A stretch of 64,000 nucleotides of DNA from Bradyrhizobium sp. CCGB12 (GCF_024199845.1 NZ_JANADO010000001.1:2976001-3040000); one strand, 5' to 3'. Numbered from the stretch's first letter, positions 26,213 to 35,521 are shown. Notes: generated from the letters alone by a model not told the origin. Numbers and translations: made by a program.

Positions 26213-27733
26213 GTGACGGCTGAAGGTCATCGACGGCGCGCACTCTTGCAGATCCTGCTGCTTTCGGCGGGCCTTCTGGTGCTGACCGTGATCAGCGCCG
26301 GCTCCGTCTACCTCGTCAACAAGGCGCGGGGCGACAGCAAATGGGTGGTTCACACCATCGAGGTAGAGAATCAGATCAACGCCCTCCTGCTCGAAGTCCG
26401 GCGCGCGGAGAGCAGCGTCCGGGGCTTTCTCCTGACCCAGGGCCCGGATTTCCAATCCGATCATGAGAAGGCCGTCGCGGCGATCGTTCCGGCGCTCGAC
26501 AGGCTCACGCGCCAGATCGGCGACAATTCGTCCCAACGCGACAGCATCGAGAAGCTGAGCGCGGCGATCGAGACCCGGCTGGAGCAGTTCTCGCGCGAGA
26601 TGACCTTCGTGAAGCAGGGGCAGCCCGACAGGGCCACGGCGCTGATCCGCGAGGCTGCCGCCGGCACCACCACGACCACGATCAGCAACCTCGCCAACGC
26701 GATGATGCGTGAGGAGGAGCGGCTGTTCCGGCTCCGATCGGAAAGTGCCGACCGGAGCCAGACGCTCAGTGCATCCATGACCGGCATCGGCTCCGGCCTC
26801 GTCGTCGTGCTGGCCCTGATCTCGATCTGGCTGGTGCGGCGCTCGGCGCGCGCGCGCGATGACGCCGAGGCGCGCCTGCGCGATTCCAACGTCAATCTGG
26901 AAGCCGTCGTCGATGAACGCACGGCGGACCTGCGCGAAGCCAACGACGAGATCCAGCGCTTTGCCTATATCGTCAGCCACGATCTGCGCTCGCCGCTCGT
27001 CAACATCATGGGCTTCACCAGCGAACTCGAGGAGCTCGGCGGCGACATCTTTCGCCGCATCGGCAGCCTCGTCCCTGCGGACGGACCGCCGCTGGCGCCC
27101 GCCGGGCCGGGCGAGATCGCGCTCGAGGGCGCCGACAAGCAGCTCTCGGAGGACTTCTCCGAAGCGCTCGGCTTCATCAAGTCGTCGATCGCCAAGATGG
27201 ACCGGCTGATCTCGGCCATCCTCAACCTGACCCGCGAGGGCCGTCGCGAATTCCAGCCGGTGAAGATCGACACAAGGGAGCTGATCGAGGCCATCGCCGC
27301 GACGCTGGCGCACCAGGCCGCCGAGGCGCAGGCCGAGATTCGCGTCGAGCCCCTGCCAAACCTCGTGAGCGACCGCCTCGCCCTCGAGCAGATCTTCTCC
27401 AACCTGATCGACAACGCGATCAAGTACCTGAAGAGCGGCGTGCCCGGCGAGATCAGAATCCGCGGGCGTACCAAGCTCGGCTATGCCATCTTCGAGATCA
27501 GCGACAACGGCCGCGGCATCGACCCGAAGGATCACCAGCGGATATTCGACCTGTTCCGCCGCGCGGGAACCCAGGACAAGCCCGGCCAAGGCATCGGACT
27601 TGCGCATGTGCGTGCACTTGTCCGTCGCCTCGGCGGCACCATGTCGGTATCATCGGAACTTAACACGGGCAGCACCTTCACCATCACGCTGCCGATCGCC
27701 TGGAACGTGAGCAACCGGAACAGAGATCGATGA
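26213..27733 (+). CDS. CHASE3-domain sensor histidine kinase
   Basis: 506 residues from a GTG at 26213. A first membrane helix (ILLLSAGLLVLTVISAGSVYLV), a periplasmic CHASE3 domain (about residues 43-185, with ESSVRGFLLTQG) and a second helix (about 187-207) precede a HisKA dimerisation domain. The phospho-acceptor is His256 in YIVSHDLRSPLVN. The region between HisKA helices is unusually long (about 285-325, Pro/Gly-rich). The ATPase domain has NLIDNAIKYL, ISDNGRGID and GIGLAHVRALV. The stop overlaps the next start (ATGA), and the next genes are a receiver and a receiver-kinase, so this is the sensor of a three-gene phosphorelay. The signal is unknown. Confidence 0.92.
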   Translation: MTAEGHRRRALLQILLLSAGLLVLTVISAGSVYLVNKARGDSKWVVHTIEVENQINALLLEVRRAESSVRGFLLTQGPDFQSDHEKAVAAIVPALDRLTRQIGDNSSQRDSIEKLSAAIETRLEQFSREMTFVKQGQPDRATALIREAAAGTTTTTISNLANAMMREEERLFRLRSESADRSQTLSASMTGIGSGLVVVLALISIWLVRRSARARDDAEARLRDSNVNLEAVVDERTADLREANDEIQRFAYIVSHDLRSPLVNIMGFTSELEELGGDIFRRIGSLVPADGPPLAPAGPGEIALEGADKQLSEDFSEALGFIKSSIAKMDRLISAILNLTREGRREFQPVKIDTRELIEAIAATLAHQAAEAQAEIRVEPLPNLVSDRLALEQIFSNLIDNAIKYLKSGVPGEIRIRGRTKLGYAIFEISDNGRGIDPKDHQRIFDLFRRAGTQDKPGQGIGLAHVRALVRRLGGTMSVSSELNTGSTFTITLPIAWNVSNRNRDR

Positions 27734-28170
27734 CCCAGCCTGTCACCATCATCATGATCGAGGACGATGAGGGCCACGCCCGCCTGATCGAGCGCAACAT
27801 CCGAAGGTCCGGCGTCAACAACGAGATCGTCTCCTTCAAGAACGGCACGGATGCGATGACGCACCTGTTCGGGCCTGATGGCTCCGGGCTCGTGCAGAAG
27901 GGCAATGCGCTCTTGATCCTGCTCGACCTCAACCTCCCCGACATGACCGGGATCGACATCCTGAAGCAGATCAAGGAGAACAAATATCTGAAGGCCTCGC
28001 CCGTGGTAGTGCTGACCACCACGGACGATTCCCAGGAGATCAAGCGCTGCTACGAGCTCGGCTGCAACGTCTACATCACCAAGCCCGTCAACTACGAGAA
28101 TTTCGCCAATGCCATCCGGCAGCTCGGCCTGTTCTTCTCGGTCATCCAGGTCCCGCCCGCCGCCCCATGA
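27730..28170 (+). CDS. Single-domain response regulator (Rcp1-type receiver)
   Basis: 146 residues made of one receiver domain. The acidic pocket is IEDDEGH, the phospho-acceptor is Asp66 in LILLDLNLPDMTG, the Thr switch is in VVVLTTTDDSQE, and the Lys is in VYITKPVNYENF. It has the extended loop between helix 1 and strand 3 of phytochrome-associated Rcp1-like receivers. No output domain is present, so it probably relays phosphate between the upstream CHASE3 kinase and the downstream receiver-kinase. Its first codon overlaps the kinase stop and its stop overlaps the next start by four bases each, which points to translational coupling. Confidence 0.93.
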   Translation: MTQPVTIIMIEDDEGHARLIERNIRRSGVNNEIVSFKNGTDAMTHLFGPDGSGLVQKGNALLILLDLNLPDMTGIDILKQIKENKYLKASPVVVLTTTDDSQEIKRCYELGCNVYITKPVNYENFANAIRQLGLFFSVIQVPPAAP

Positions 28171-29270
28171 ACCAGCGCACGCCAACACTGCTCTACATCG
28201 ACGATGACGGGGCGCTGGCGCGCCTGGTCGACCGCGGCCTGACGCGGCGCGGCTACAGGGTCGTCCATGCCGCGAGCGGCGAGGAAGGCCTCGAGCGCAT
28301 CCGCCGCGCGGGCGCCGAGGGCGGCATCGATGTCGTGGCACTCGACCAGTACATGCCGGGCCTCGACGGGCTGGAGACGCTCGAGCAGATCATGGCGATT
28401 CCGGACGCGCCGCCGGTCGTGTTCGTCACCGCGTCGCAGGATTCCAGCATCGCGGTCACCGCGCTGAAGGCGGGGGCGGCCGATTATCTGGTCAAGGACG
28501 TCCAGGGCGATTTCATTCCGCTGCTCCACGTCGCCGCCGAAGGCGCGCTGCGCCAGGCCGAGTTGCAGAGGGCGCGCGAGGAAGCCGAAGCCGAGGTCCA
28601 CGCCTCGCGCGACCGCTACGCGGCGCTTGCCGCCGAACGCGAGCTGCTGCTGCGCGAGGTCAACCACCGCGTCGGCAATTCGCTCCAGATCATCGCCTCG
28701 CTGCTGCACCTTCAGGCGAGCTCCGCCGCGCAGGACGAGGTCAAGGCGGCGCTGACCAATGCGATGGGCCGCGTCGCCGCGGTCGCGCAGGTGCACCGCC
28801 GCCTCTATACCTCGCAGGACCTGAAGAGCGTGGTCCTGAACCAATACCTGGACTCCCTGCTCGAGGACCTCAGGCGCTCGGCCGAAGGCAACCGGATGTC
28901 GCGCCTGACGCTGAAGGCCGAGCCGATCGAGATTGATCCGGACCGTGCGGTCGCCGTCGGCATCATCGTCAACGAGCTGGTGATGAACGCGGTGAAATAT
29001 GCCTATCCCGACGGTGCCGGCCCGATCCATGTCGAGCTGGTCTCGCGCGGCGACGATCTCCTGCTGTCGATCACCGACGACGGTGTCGGCGACAACGTCA
29101 AGGCCGATCCGCGCTCCACCGGCATGGGCCAGCGCATCGTCGCGGCCATGGCCTCCAAGCTCGATGCATCCGTCGATCGCGATCCCGCCCATAGCGGAAC
29201 CCGCGTCGTGCTCAGGTTCCGCCGCGTGCCCCTGGCCCCCGACAAGCCCAACACGGCGGCCGCTAGCTGA
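28167..29270 (+). CDS. Receiver-domain fused to HisKA_2-type histidine kinase
   Basis: 367 residues. An N-terminal receiver (residues 1-125; DDDGALARL, Asp60 in [11 protein letters not shown], and YLVKD) is linked by a coiled coil (about 130-158, [16 protein letters not shown]) to a HisKA_2 dimerisation domain with His167 in [20 protein letters not shown]. The HATPase has [15 protein letters not shown] and ITDDGVGDN. Soluble kinases of this class (PdtaS-like) are controlled by receiver phosphorylation. It is the terminal member of the kinase-receiver-kinase operon, and its output target is not encoded nearby. Confidence 0.92.
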   Translation: MNQRTPTLLYIDDDGALARLVDRGLTRRGYRVVHAASGEEGLERIRRAGAEGGIDVVALDQYMPGLDGLETLEQIMAIPDAPPVVFVTASQDSSIAVTALKAGAADYLVKDVQGDFIPLLHVAAEGALRQAELQRAREEAEAEVHASRDRYAALAAERELLLREVNHRVGNSLQIIASLLHLQASSAAQDEVKAALTNAMGRVAAVAQVHRRLYTSQDLKSVVLNQYLDSLLEDLRRSAEGNRMSRLTLKAEPIEIDPDRAVAVGIIVNELVMNAVKYAYPDGAGPIHVELVSRGDDLLLSITDDGVGDNVKADPRSTGMGQRIVAAMASKLDASVDRDPAHSGTRVVLRFRRVPLAPDKPNTAAAS

Positions 29271-29332
29271 CTTTAGCCGTTCGGTGCGCCACCCATCGCA
29301 ACCAACTCGCGATCCTGCTATTGTCGCAGGTC

Positions 29333-30013
29333 ATGAATTCGCGCGACTCTGCCTCGTCTGAAATCACGCCGGCCGTTCTGCTGCGCGCCTATGCCTGCGG
29401 CATCTTTCCGATGGCCGAGAGCGCCGACGATCCGACCCTGTTCTGGGTCGAGCCGGAGCTGCGTGGCGTCATCCCGCTCGAGGGCTTTCGCGTCGCGTCA
29501 CGGCTCGCGCGCACGGTGCGTTCGGATACGTTCCGCGTCACCGTCAATACCGCGTTCAAGGCGACGATCGCCGGCTGTGCCGCGCCGCAGGAAGGGCGCG
29601 AGGACACCTGGATCAACAAGCGCATCCGCGACCTCTATGGCGGCCTCTTCGAGCTCGGCCATTGCCACAGCGTCGAGGCCTGGCAGGGCGACGATCTCGT
29701 CGGCGGGCTCTACGGCGTCAGCCTGGGGCGCGCCTTCTTCGGCGAGAGCATGTTCCACACCGCGCGCGATGCCTCGAAGGTCGCGCTGGTGCACCTGGTC
29801 GCGCGGCTCATCCATGGCGGCTTCGAGCTGCTCGACACGCAATATGTCACCGAGCATTTGAAGAGTTTTGGCGCGGTCGAGATTTCGCGGCGGCGTTACA
29901 CCGCGCTGCTCGACAAGGCGCTCGCGGGCGAGCCCGGCGATTTCCTGAAGCTCTCGGCCGGTGAAGCGATCCCGGGCGCGCGTGCGCTCGAGATCATCAC
30001 TGCACGACAATAA
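29333..30013 (+). CDS. aat: Leucyl/phenylalanyl-tRNA--protein transferase
   Basis: 226 residues from the ATG at 29333. It attaches Leu or Phe from aminoacyl-tRNA to proteins with N-terminal Arg or Lys and so marks them for ClpS/ClpAP in the N-end rule pathway. Signatures: [11 protein letters not shown] near the N-terminus, [44 protein letters not shown], and [19 protein letters not shown]. An in-frame TTG at 29321 lacks a ribosome site. The gene is convergent with the DUF2155 gene, with a 9-base gap. Confidence 0.95.
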   Translation: MNSRDSASSEITPAVLLRAYACGIFPMAESADDPTLFWVEPELRGVIPLEGFRVASRLARTVRSDTFRVTVNTAFKATIAGCAAPQEGREDTWINKRIRDLYGGLFELGHCHSVEAWQGDDLVGGLYGVSLGRAFFGESMFHTARDASKVALVHLVARLIHGGFELLDTQYVTEHLKSFGAVEISRRRYTALLDKALAGEPGDFLKLSAGEAIPGARALEIITARQ

Positions 30014-30022
30014 TCACGGATT

Positions 30023-31045
30023 TTACCGGCTGAACCCGGGGAAGTTGAACAGGCCCGGCTGCTGCTGTGGCGGCGGAGGTGGCGGAGCCGGTTGCTGCTG
30101 CGGCGGTGGCGGCAAGGGCTGCGGCGGACGCTGCTGCGTGGCCTGCCTGGGCGCGGCCTTCTTCTGCGCAGGCGGCGGCGCGGGCTTGGTCGCGGGATCA
30201 GGCGCTGCGGTCGCAATAGTCTGCTGCGGCTCTTTGCAGTCGGTGAGCCAGATGTCGTAGATCGGATGCTCGACGCCGTGCAGGCCAGGGCTCGCGGCAT
30301 ACATCCAGCCCGAGAAGATGCGCTTCACCTCGCCCTGCAAGGTGATCTCGTCGACCTCGACGAAGGCGTCGGTGTTGGTGGCCTCCGTTGCCGGCCGCGT
30401 ATAGCAGGCGTCGGTCTTGACCCTGAGTGCGCCGAACTGGACGGTCTCGCCGATCTCCTCGTCGAAATTGATGATGCGTCCGGTGATCTTGTCGAGACCG
30501 GAGAAGGTCGCCTTCTTGTTCACGATCTTCTGGGCCGGCGGCTCGGTCACGACCTCGTCGCCCGGCTGCAGGCTCGCCGGCGCCTGCGGCACCGTGCCCG
30601 GCGCGCCCTTCTGCTGGGGCTGGCGCTGACCAGGCGCGCCTTGCGGACCGGGCGGAGCGATCGCCGCGGACGGCGGCTGGTTGGGCGGTGCGACGGTCGA
30701 GCCCGGCGGCGGCGCCAGGGGCTGGCTCTCGACCGGCCCCGGCATCACGTTACCTTGGCGGCCCGGAGGCGGTGGCATCGGGCGCGACGGCAGCACGCGG
30801 CCCTGCGGCGGCAGCTCCGGCACCTCTTCGTCGTCGTCCGGAATCTGCTGCGGCTGCGGCTGGCCGCGCGGAATGTTGCCGGGCGGCCGCAGCGGCGGCG
30901 GATCGGAGAAGATCGTGCCGATCTGCGCCTGTGCCGGCGTCGCAACCGTCAGCGCGGTGGCGGCCAGCAATGCCGCAAGGCCCGTCAGGGAAAAGGTTTT
31001 GAACATCTCGCGCGGCTTCAACAGCGAATCGGGCTCGTTGGACAT
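30023..31045 (-). CDS. Exported Pro/Gln-rich DUF2155-domain protein
   Basis: 340 residues from the ATG at 31045; an in-frame ATG at 31006 would start right at the signal peptide (MFKTFSLTGLAALLAATALT) and is an alternative. After export the protein has a Pro-rich stretch (about 45-150), then a folded DUF2155 region (KATFSGLDKITGRIINFD, FGALRVKTDACYTR, IFSGWMYAASPGLHGVEHP, DIWLTDC), then a Pro/Gln-rich tail. DUF2155 proteins sit near aat and the NDUFA12 gene in alphaproteobacteria; their function is unknown. The two Cys residues of the folded part could form a disulfide. Confidence 0.85.
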   Translation of the reverse strand: MSNEPDSLLKPREMFKTFSLTGLAALLAATALTVATPAQAQIGTIFSDPPPLRPPGNIPRGQPQPQQIPDDDEEVPELPPQGRVLPSRPMPPPPGRQGNVMPGPVESQPLAPPPGSTVAPPNQPPSAAIAPPGPQGAPGQRQPQQKGAPGTVPQAPASLQPGDEVVTEPPAQKIVNKKATFSGLDKITGRIINFDEEIGETVQFGALRVKTDACYTRPATEATNTDAFVEVDEITLQGEVKRIFSGWMYAASPGLHGVEHPIYDIWLTDCKEPQQTIATAAPDPATKPAPPPAQKKAAPRQATQQRPPQPLPPPPQQQPAPPPPPPQQQPGLFNFPGFSR

Positions 31046-31252
31046 TCTACAGGGGATACCGCCGCTCGCAGGCCCTCCGGTTAACACGGCGAATACGGCG
31101 GGGGAAGGGCGGCATCCCTGCCCTTCCCGGCGCCGGCTGGCCAGACCGGTCTCCGGATGGGATAGTCGCCCCCTTCCACGGGGCCAAAGCAGGCGTCGCC
31201 CCCCAAACGACGTTCCAACCATCACTGGAAAACCCCAGAAGGCCGCTACCCG

Positions 31253-32200
31253 ATGCCCGTTGTGCTCGATCCCGATGCCGCCGCCGTCTACAGGGCCTTC
31301 CTGGAGGCCGGCCGCCCCGCCTTCGAGACCCTGACCGCACCGGAGGCGCGCGCCTCTTACGCGCAGGCGCGCGTTGCCACCAACCCCGAGCCGCCGGAGC
31401 TCGCCCGCGTTGCGGACCTCGCGATCCCGGCGCCGCACGGGACGATCCCCGCCCGTCTCTACGTCCCGAAGGAGCAGCGCCGGCACGACGGGCTGTCGCC
31501 GGCGCTGGTGTTCTTCCACGGCGGCGGCTGGGTGATCGGCGATCTCGATTCCCACGACGTCGTCTGCCGCCAGCTCGCGGTCGAAGGTGCGCTGATCGTG
31601 ATCTCGGTCGACTACCGTCTCGCGCCCGAGCACAAGTTTCCGGCCGCAGCCGACGACGCCATCGCCGCGACCAAATGGGTCGCCGCGAACGCGCGCGAGC
31701 TCGGCATCGACGCCTCGCGCCTCTCGATCGGCGGCGACAGCGCTGGCGGCAATCTCGCCGCAGTCGTGGCGCTCGCCGCGCGCGACGCCGGCGGTCCCGC
31801 CATCGCAGGCCAGGTGTTGATCTATCCGGCGACCGATTTCGCCATGACGCACGGCTCCCACAGCGAGCCCGAGACCAGCGTGCTGCTGACCCACTCGGTG
31901 ATCCGCTGGTTCCGCGACCATTATCTCAATGGCGCCGCCGACATCCACGACTGGCGCGCCTCGCCGGCGCGCGCCAAAAGCCTCGTCGGACTGCCGCCGA
32001 CCTATGTGCTGACCGCCGGCGCCGATCCCCTGCGTGACGAGGGTGACGAATATGCCGAGCGCCTCGAGCAGGCCGGCGTGCCCGTCACGAGCAAGCACTA
32101 TCCCGGCCAATTCCACGGCTTCTTCACCATGGGCAAGCTGTTGCAACAGGCCAACATTGCAGTCAGCGAGATCGGCGCGTGGCTGAAGGGATTGGGCTGA
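31253..32200 (+). CDS. Alpha/beta hydrolase, hormone-sensitive-lipase family
   Basis: 315 residues. The oxyanion motif HGGGWVIGDLDSHD is followed by VDYRLAPEHKFPAA, the nucleophile elbow GGDSAGGN, the acid GADPLRDEG and the catalytic His in YPGQFHGFFTM. This is the HSL (family IV) esterase pattern, acting on short acyl esters; the physiological substrate is unknown. It is divergent from the DUF2155 gene with a 207-base gap. A degenerate palindromic repeat lies after the stop. Confidence 0.93.
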   Translation: MPVVLDPDAAAVYRAFLEAGRPAFETLTAPEARASYAQARVATNPEPPELARVADLAIPAPHGTIPARLYVPKEQRRHDGLSPALVFFHGGGWVIGDLDSHDVVCRQLAVEGALIVISVDYRLAPEHKFPAAADDAIAATKWVAANARELGIDASRLSIGGDSAGGNLAAVVALAARDAGGPAIAGQVLIYPATDFAMTHGSHSEPETSVLLTHSVIRWFRDHYLNGAADIHDWRASPARAKSLVGLPPTYVLTAGADPLRDEGDEYAERLEQAGVPVTSKHYPGQFHGFFTMGKLLQQANIAVSEIGAWLKGLG

Positions 32201-32212
32201 CGGCACTCCCGT

Positions 32213-32302
32213 AGCCCGCACGAGCGACAGCGGCATGCGGGTCCGCTCTCACCTCACGACAAGACCTGTCCCGGATATCTCTCCGCTCATCCGGGCTACG
32301 TA
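32213..32302. repeat. Degenerate palindromic intergenic repeat (CCGGGCTACG family)
   Basis: It starts GTAGCCCGCACGAGCGACAG and ends TCATCCGGGCTACGTA, with imperfectly complementary ends, the same family as the copies at 61.3, 62.0 and 63.0 kb. It fills the spacer between the hydrolase and transporter genes. Confidence 0.6.
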
Positions 32303-32317
32303 TCGACACCGGAAAAC

Positions 32318-33322
32318 ATGCTTGCCGTTCTTCAAACCATCGTCGCCGTCCCGCTGCGCGCCCTGACCTGGCTCGGCAGCCAGGGTACGCGCGGGGTCGC
32401 CGCCATCGTGTTCATCGCGGCCGCCGTGCCACCGCTCGGCGCATTGCTGCGGCCCTATCTCACCGAGGCAATCCTCTGCCTGCTTTGTATCTCCTTCATG
32501 CGGGTCGATCTGGCCGCGCTCTACAGCCATCTGCGTCGACCGGCGCTGATTGCAACTGCCACGGCCTGGACCACGATCGGCGTGCCGCTGATCGTCGGGT
32601 TGATCGCGCACGCAACCGGGCTCACGGCTCGCGCGCCCGGGCTTTCCCTCGCACTGATACTCCAGAGCATGGCCTCGCCGATGATGGCCTCCCCTGCACT
32701 GGCCGCACTGATGGGTCTCGATGCCACCATCGTGCTGATCACGCTGGTGAGCTCGACCGCGCTGGTGCCCTTCACGGCCTCATTGTTCGCGGGCATCTTC
32801 CTCGGCGACATGCTGAGCATCACGCCGCTGACGCTGGGCCTGAAACTGCTCGGCATCCTCGCAGCATCGCTGCTGGCCGCGACCGCCATCAGATGGATCT
32901 TCGGCGCGGAGGCGATCCAGCATCACAAGAAGCCGATCGACGGCCTCAACATCATCATCCTCTTCATCTTCGCTGCCGCGATCATGGGCGACGTCGTGAG
33001 CGACCTCCTCGCGCAGCCGCTTTTCACCATCGGCCTCGCAGCTCTGTCCTTCGCGATCTACTTCACCCTGCTCGCGGTCACCACGCTGCTGTTCCGCCGC
33101 ATCGGTACCGAGCGCGCGCTGGCGCTCGGGCTGATGGTGTCACAGCGCAATCTCGGCCTGATGCTGGCAGCGACGGCCGGCGCACTGCCGCCCACCACCT
33201 GGCTCTATTTCGCGATGACGCAATTTCCGATTCATCTCGCGCCGTACCTGCTGATGCCGATCGCGCGGCGATTGACGGCACGCGCGGATGCGGCCGGCGC
33301 GGCCGCAGGCAACACGACCTAG
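32318..33322 (+). CDS. Probable bile acid:sodium symporter-like (BASS) membrane transporter
   Basis: 334 residues with nine or ten hydrophobic segments and short loops. The layout fits the ten-helix BASS/SBF fold: an early AILCLLCISFMRVDLAALYS, a central SMASPMMASPALAALMG, and a late LALGLMVSQRNLGLMLAATA that resembles the conserved E/QxxxQN region of the second half. No sharp signature fixes the substrate. The start ATG at 32318 follows the repeat at 32213-32302. The gene is convergent with and overlaps the AraC-type regulator by 4 bases. Alternative: an uncharacterised permease of similar topology. Confidence 0.6.
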   Translation: MLAVLQTIVAVPLRALTWLGSQGTRGVAAIVFIAAAVPPLGALLRPYLTEAILCLLCISFMRVDLAALYSHLRRPALIATATAWTTIGVPLIVGLIAHATGLTARAPGLSLALILQSMASPMMASPALAALMGLDATIVLITLVSSTALVPFTASLFAGIFLGDMLSITPLTLGLKLLGILAASLLAATAIRWIFGAEAIQHHKKPIDGLNIIILFIFAAAIMGDVVSDLLAQPLFTIGLAALSFAIYFTLLAVTTLLFRRIGTERALALGLMVSQRNLGLMLAATAGALPPTTWLYFAMTQFPIHLAPYLLMPIARRLTARADAAGAAAGNTT

Positions 33323-34257
33323 CCGGCCCGCGCCGCGCGCCGCAGCGCCTGCGGCGGCTGGCCGAAGGCGCGGATGAAGGCGCGGCGCATTCGCTCGGGG
33401 TCGCCGAAGCCGGTCGTTTCCGCGACGAGCTCGATCGCCTCGCGCGAGGACTGCACCCGCTCGCGTGCCGCTTCGAGCCGCAGCCGCTCGATCGCCTTCG
33501 ACGGCGTGGTGCCGGTCTCGGCGGCAAAGGCGCGGGCAAAATGCCGTGCGCTCATGCCGGCGCGATCGGCGAGGTCCTCGACCGTCAGCGGCGCTTCGAG
33601 GTTTTCGCGCGCCCAGGACAACAGCGCGCCGAAGCGCCCGTTTGGCGTCTTCAGCTCCAGCAGCGAGGAGAATTGCGACTGGCCGCCGCTGCGGCGGTGA
33701 TAGAGTACGAGGTGCCGCGCGGTCTCTTGCGCGATCTCCTCGCCATGATCCTCGGTAACCATCGCGAGCGCGAGATCGATGCCCGCCGTGATGCCCGCCG
33801 ACGTCCAGACATTGCCGTCGCGGGTGAAAATCTGGTCCGGCTCGAACTTCACCTTCGGATAGCGCGCGACGAAATCGCGCGTCCGCCCCCAATGGGTGGT
33901 GGCGCGGCGCCCGTCGAGCAGGCCCGCCTCGGCCAGCACATAGGCGCCCGAGCAGACGCTCGCGACCCGCACGCCACGCTTTGCGAGCCGCTGCACGAAG
34001 GCGCGGGTGACCTCACAGCGCGCGGCATCCGCGACGCCCGCGCCACCCGCGATGACCAGCGTCGTGATCGCGTTCGCCGACTTGAAATCACGCGCCATCA
34101 TCTCGACGCCGGACGAAGAGCGCACGAGCCCCGCATTCACGGCCAGCACGCGGAGCGCAAGTGCCTTGCCGGAGCAGCGCGCCGCGACCTCGAACGCCGA
34201 GATCGGACCGGCCGCATCGAGCAGTTGGAAATCCGGGAAGATCAGGATGCCGATCAT
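33319..34257 (-). CDS. GlxA-family transcriptional regulator (DJ-1/PfpI-like domain plus AraC HTH)
   Basis: 312 residues. The N-terminal 170 residues are a DJ-1/PfpI-like domain (IGILIFPDFQLLDAAGPISAF; nucleophile-elbow-like VASVCSGAYVLAEAGLL; TTHWG). The C-terminal 100 residues are a double helix-turn-helix AraC domain (LTVEDLADRAGMSARHFARAF and IELVAETTGFGDPERMRRAF). Such regulators sense a small molecule through the first domain. It is divergent, across 91 bases, from a stand-alone DJ-1/PfpI enzyme with which its sensor domain shares the fold, so it probably controls that gene and may respond to the same type of ligand. Confidence 0.93.
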   Translation of the reverse strand: MIGILIFPDFQLLDAAGPISAFEVAARCSGKALALRVLAVNAGLVRSSSGVEMMARDFKSANAITTLVIAGGAGVADAARCEVTRAFVQRLAKRGVRVASVCSGAYVLAEAGLLDGRRATTHWGRTRDFVARYPKVKFEPDQIFTRDGNVWTSAGITAGIDLALAMVTEDHGEEIAQETARHLVLYHRRSGGQSQFSSLLELKTPNGRFGALLSWARENLEAPLTVEDLADRAGMSARHFARAFAAETGTTPSKAIERLRLEAARERVQSSREAIELVAETTGFGDPERMRRAFIRAFGQPPQALRRAARAG

Positions 34258-34348
34258 GGTTTTGTCCGAAAGTGAGGGAATTACGCCATTTCTGACATAA
34301 AGGCATCATGCCATGCTGCCGGCGTCAAGCTCATTATCGGAGGCTCCC

Positions 34349-35035
34349 ATGTCGTCACCGCTCCAGATCGGAATCCTGGTGTTTCCGCGCGTCACCCAGC
34401 TCGACTTCACCGGCCCCTTGCAGGTGTTCGCCATGCTTCCCGGCGCAAATCTGCATCTGATCTGGAAGCGGATCGAACTGGTGCCGAGCGATTCCGTCAT
34501 GACGCTGACGCCGACCACGAGCTTTGCGGACTGCCCCCAGCTCGACGTCATCTGCGTGCCCGGCGGCGGCGGCACCAACGACCTGCTCAACGACGAGGAG
34601 GTGCTCGATTTCCTGCGCAGGCAGGCCGAAGGCGCAAAATACGTCACCTCGGTCTGCACGGGATCGCTGGCGCTCGGCGCCGCCGGCCTGTTGAAGGGCT
34701 ACCGCGCCGCCACCCATTGGAGCGCGATGGAGATGCTCGGTCATTTCGGCGCAACGCCGACCAGGACACGCGTCTGCATCGACCGCAACCGCATCACCGG
34801 CGGCGGCGTCACTGCCGGAATAGATTTCGCGCTGACGCTGGTTTCGATCCTGCGCGACCGAACCACGGCGGAAGCGATCCAGCTCCAGATGGAATACAAT
34901 CCGGCCCCGCCGTTCAATTCGGGATCGCCGGACACCGCACCCGCCGAGGTGCTGGCGCTGCTCAGAGAGCGTGGGGCGCAAAACCAGGCCCGCCGCCTCG
35001 AGGCGGTGAAGCGCGCGGCCGAGCGGATGATGTAG
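34349..35035 (+). CDS. DJ-1/PfpI-family protein, isonitrile hydratase-like
   Basis: 228 residues from the ATG at 34349, with GGAGG 5 bases upstream. The domain shows IGILVFPRVTQLDFTGPLQVF, a Glu-free first loop, the nucleophile Cys103 in VTSVCTGSLALGAAGLL, ATHWSAME, and GGGVTAGIDFALTLV. Length and CTG active-site pattern resemble isonitrile hydratase InhA, which hydrates isonitriles to N-substituted formamides in Pseudomonas; the assignment is by resemblance only. Its likely regulator is the divergent GlxA-type gene. A REP-like repeat begins about 40 bases after the stop. Confidence 0.8.
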   Translation: MSSPLQIGILVFPRVTQLDFTGPLQVFAMLPGANLHLIWKRIELVPSDSVMTLTPTTSFADCPQLDVICVPGGGGTNDLLNDEEVLDFLRRQAEGAKYVTSVCTGSLALGAAGLLKGYRAATHWSAMEMLGHFGATPTRTRVCIDRNRITGGGVTAGIDFALTLVSILRDRTTAEAIQLQMEYNPAPPFNSGSPDTAPAEVLALLRERGAQNQARRLEAVKRAAERMM

Positions 35036-35078
35036 CCTCGGGGCACGAAGCGAAGTCTGGCGCAAGCTGCATCAGCAT

Positions 35079-35158
35079 CGTCATTGCGAGCGTAGCGAAG
35101 CAATCCAGAATCCTTCCGCAGCGGCGGTCTGGATTGCTTCGCTGCGCTCGCAATGACG
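35079..35158. repeat. REP-like palindromic repeat (CGTCATTGCGAGCG family)
   Basis: The ends CGTCATTGCGAGCGTAGCGA (35079-35098) and TCGCTGCGCTCGCAATGACG (35139-35158) are nearly perfect inverted copies. The inner arms CAATCCAGA and TCTGGATTG also pair. This is a well-known intergenic element type in Bradyrhizobium and relatives. Confidence 0.85.
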
Positions 35159-35198
35159 GAATGTGGAGCAGCGGCATTCGTCCCTCGCAAGCCCAACA

Positions 35199-35231
35199 GA
35201 AAAAGGCCGCTCGGTTTCCCAAGCGGCCTTT
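35199..35231 (-). terminator. Minus-strand Rho-independent terminator
   Basis: AAGGCCGCT (35203-35211) pairs with AGCGGCCTT (35222-35230). On the minus strand the stem is followed by TTTTTC; on the plus strand it is followed by only three T. It therefore most likely ends a minus-strand transcript arriving from NDUFA12 or from an RNA gene in between. Confidence 0.8.
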
Positions 35232-35405
35232 CCTGTCTTACGGCAGCTGCACATTCCATCGGGCGATTTCGGAACTTCCAGACCGGGGGCCTATCTCCCG
35301 ATCGAGTCCTTACTCGGCAGCCGCTGCATCTCGGGGCAGTCGCGAACTGTTGCCCGAACCGAACGCGATGGTCTCCCATCTCCGTAAGATGGGACCATTG
35401 AGCCG
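35199..35405 (-). ncRNA. Candidate structured RNA or long 3' UTR downstream of NDUFA12
   Basis: On the minus strand between NDUFA12 and the terminator there is no convincing gene but a chain of hairpins. TGGTCCCATCT folds with AGATGGGAGACCA (about 35368-35398), CGGGCA with TGCCCCG (about 35330-35356), and CGAGT with ACTCG (about 35301-35315), followed by the strong terminator. No promoter was assigned. It may be a small RNA, a 3' UTR-derived RNA, or only a structured UTR. A 32-codon frame at 35310-35408 overlaps it and is not convincing. Confidence 0.3.
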
Positions 35406-35521
35406 CATCGCTGGCGTGAGCGCAACGCCGGCGCAAGCGGCATCCCCGCTGTTCCCGTTGTCCACAGCGGCGTGATGCGGATGCGAGTGCATCCAATCGA
35501 ACGATGGAAGATCGCGAGCGG

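Noticed and set aside
35310..35408. 32-codon minus-strand frame downstream of NDUFA12
   Set aside because: No ribosome site and it overlaps strong hairpins; a structured RNA or UTR explains the region better.
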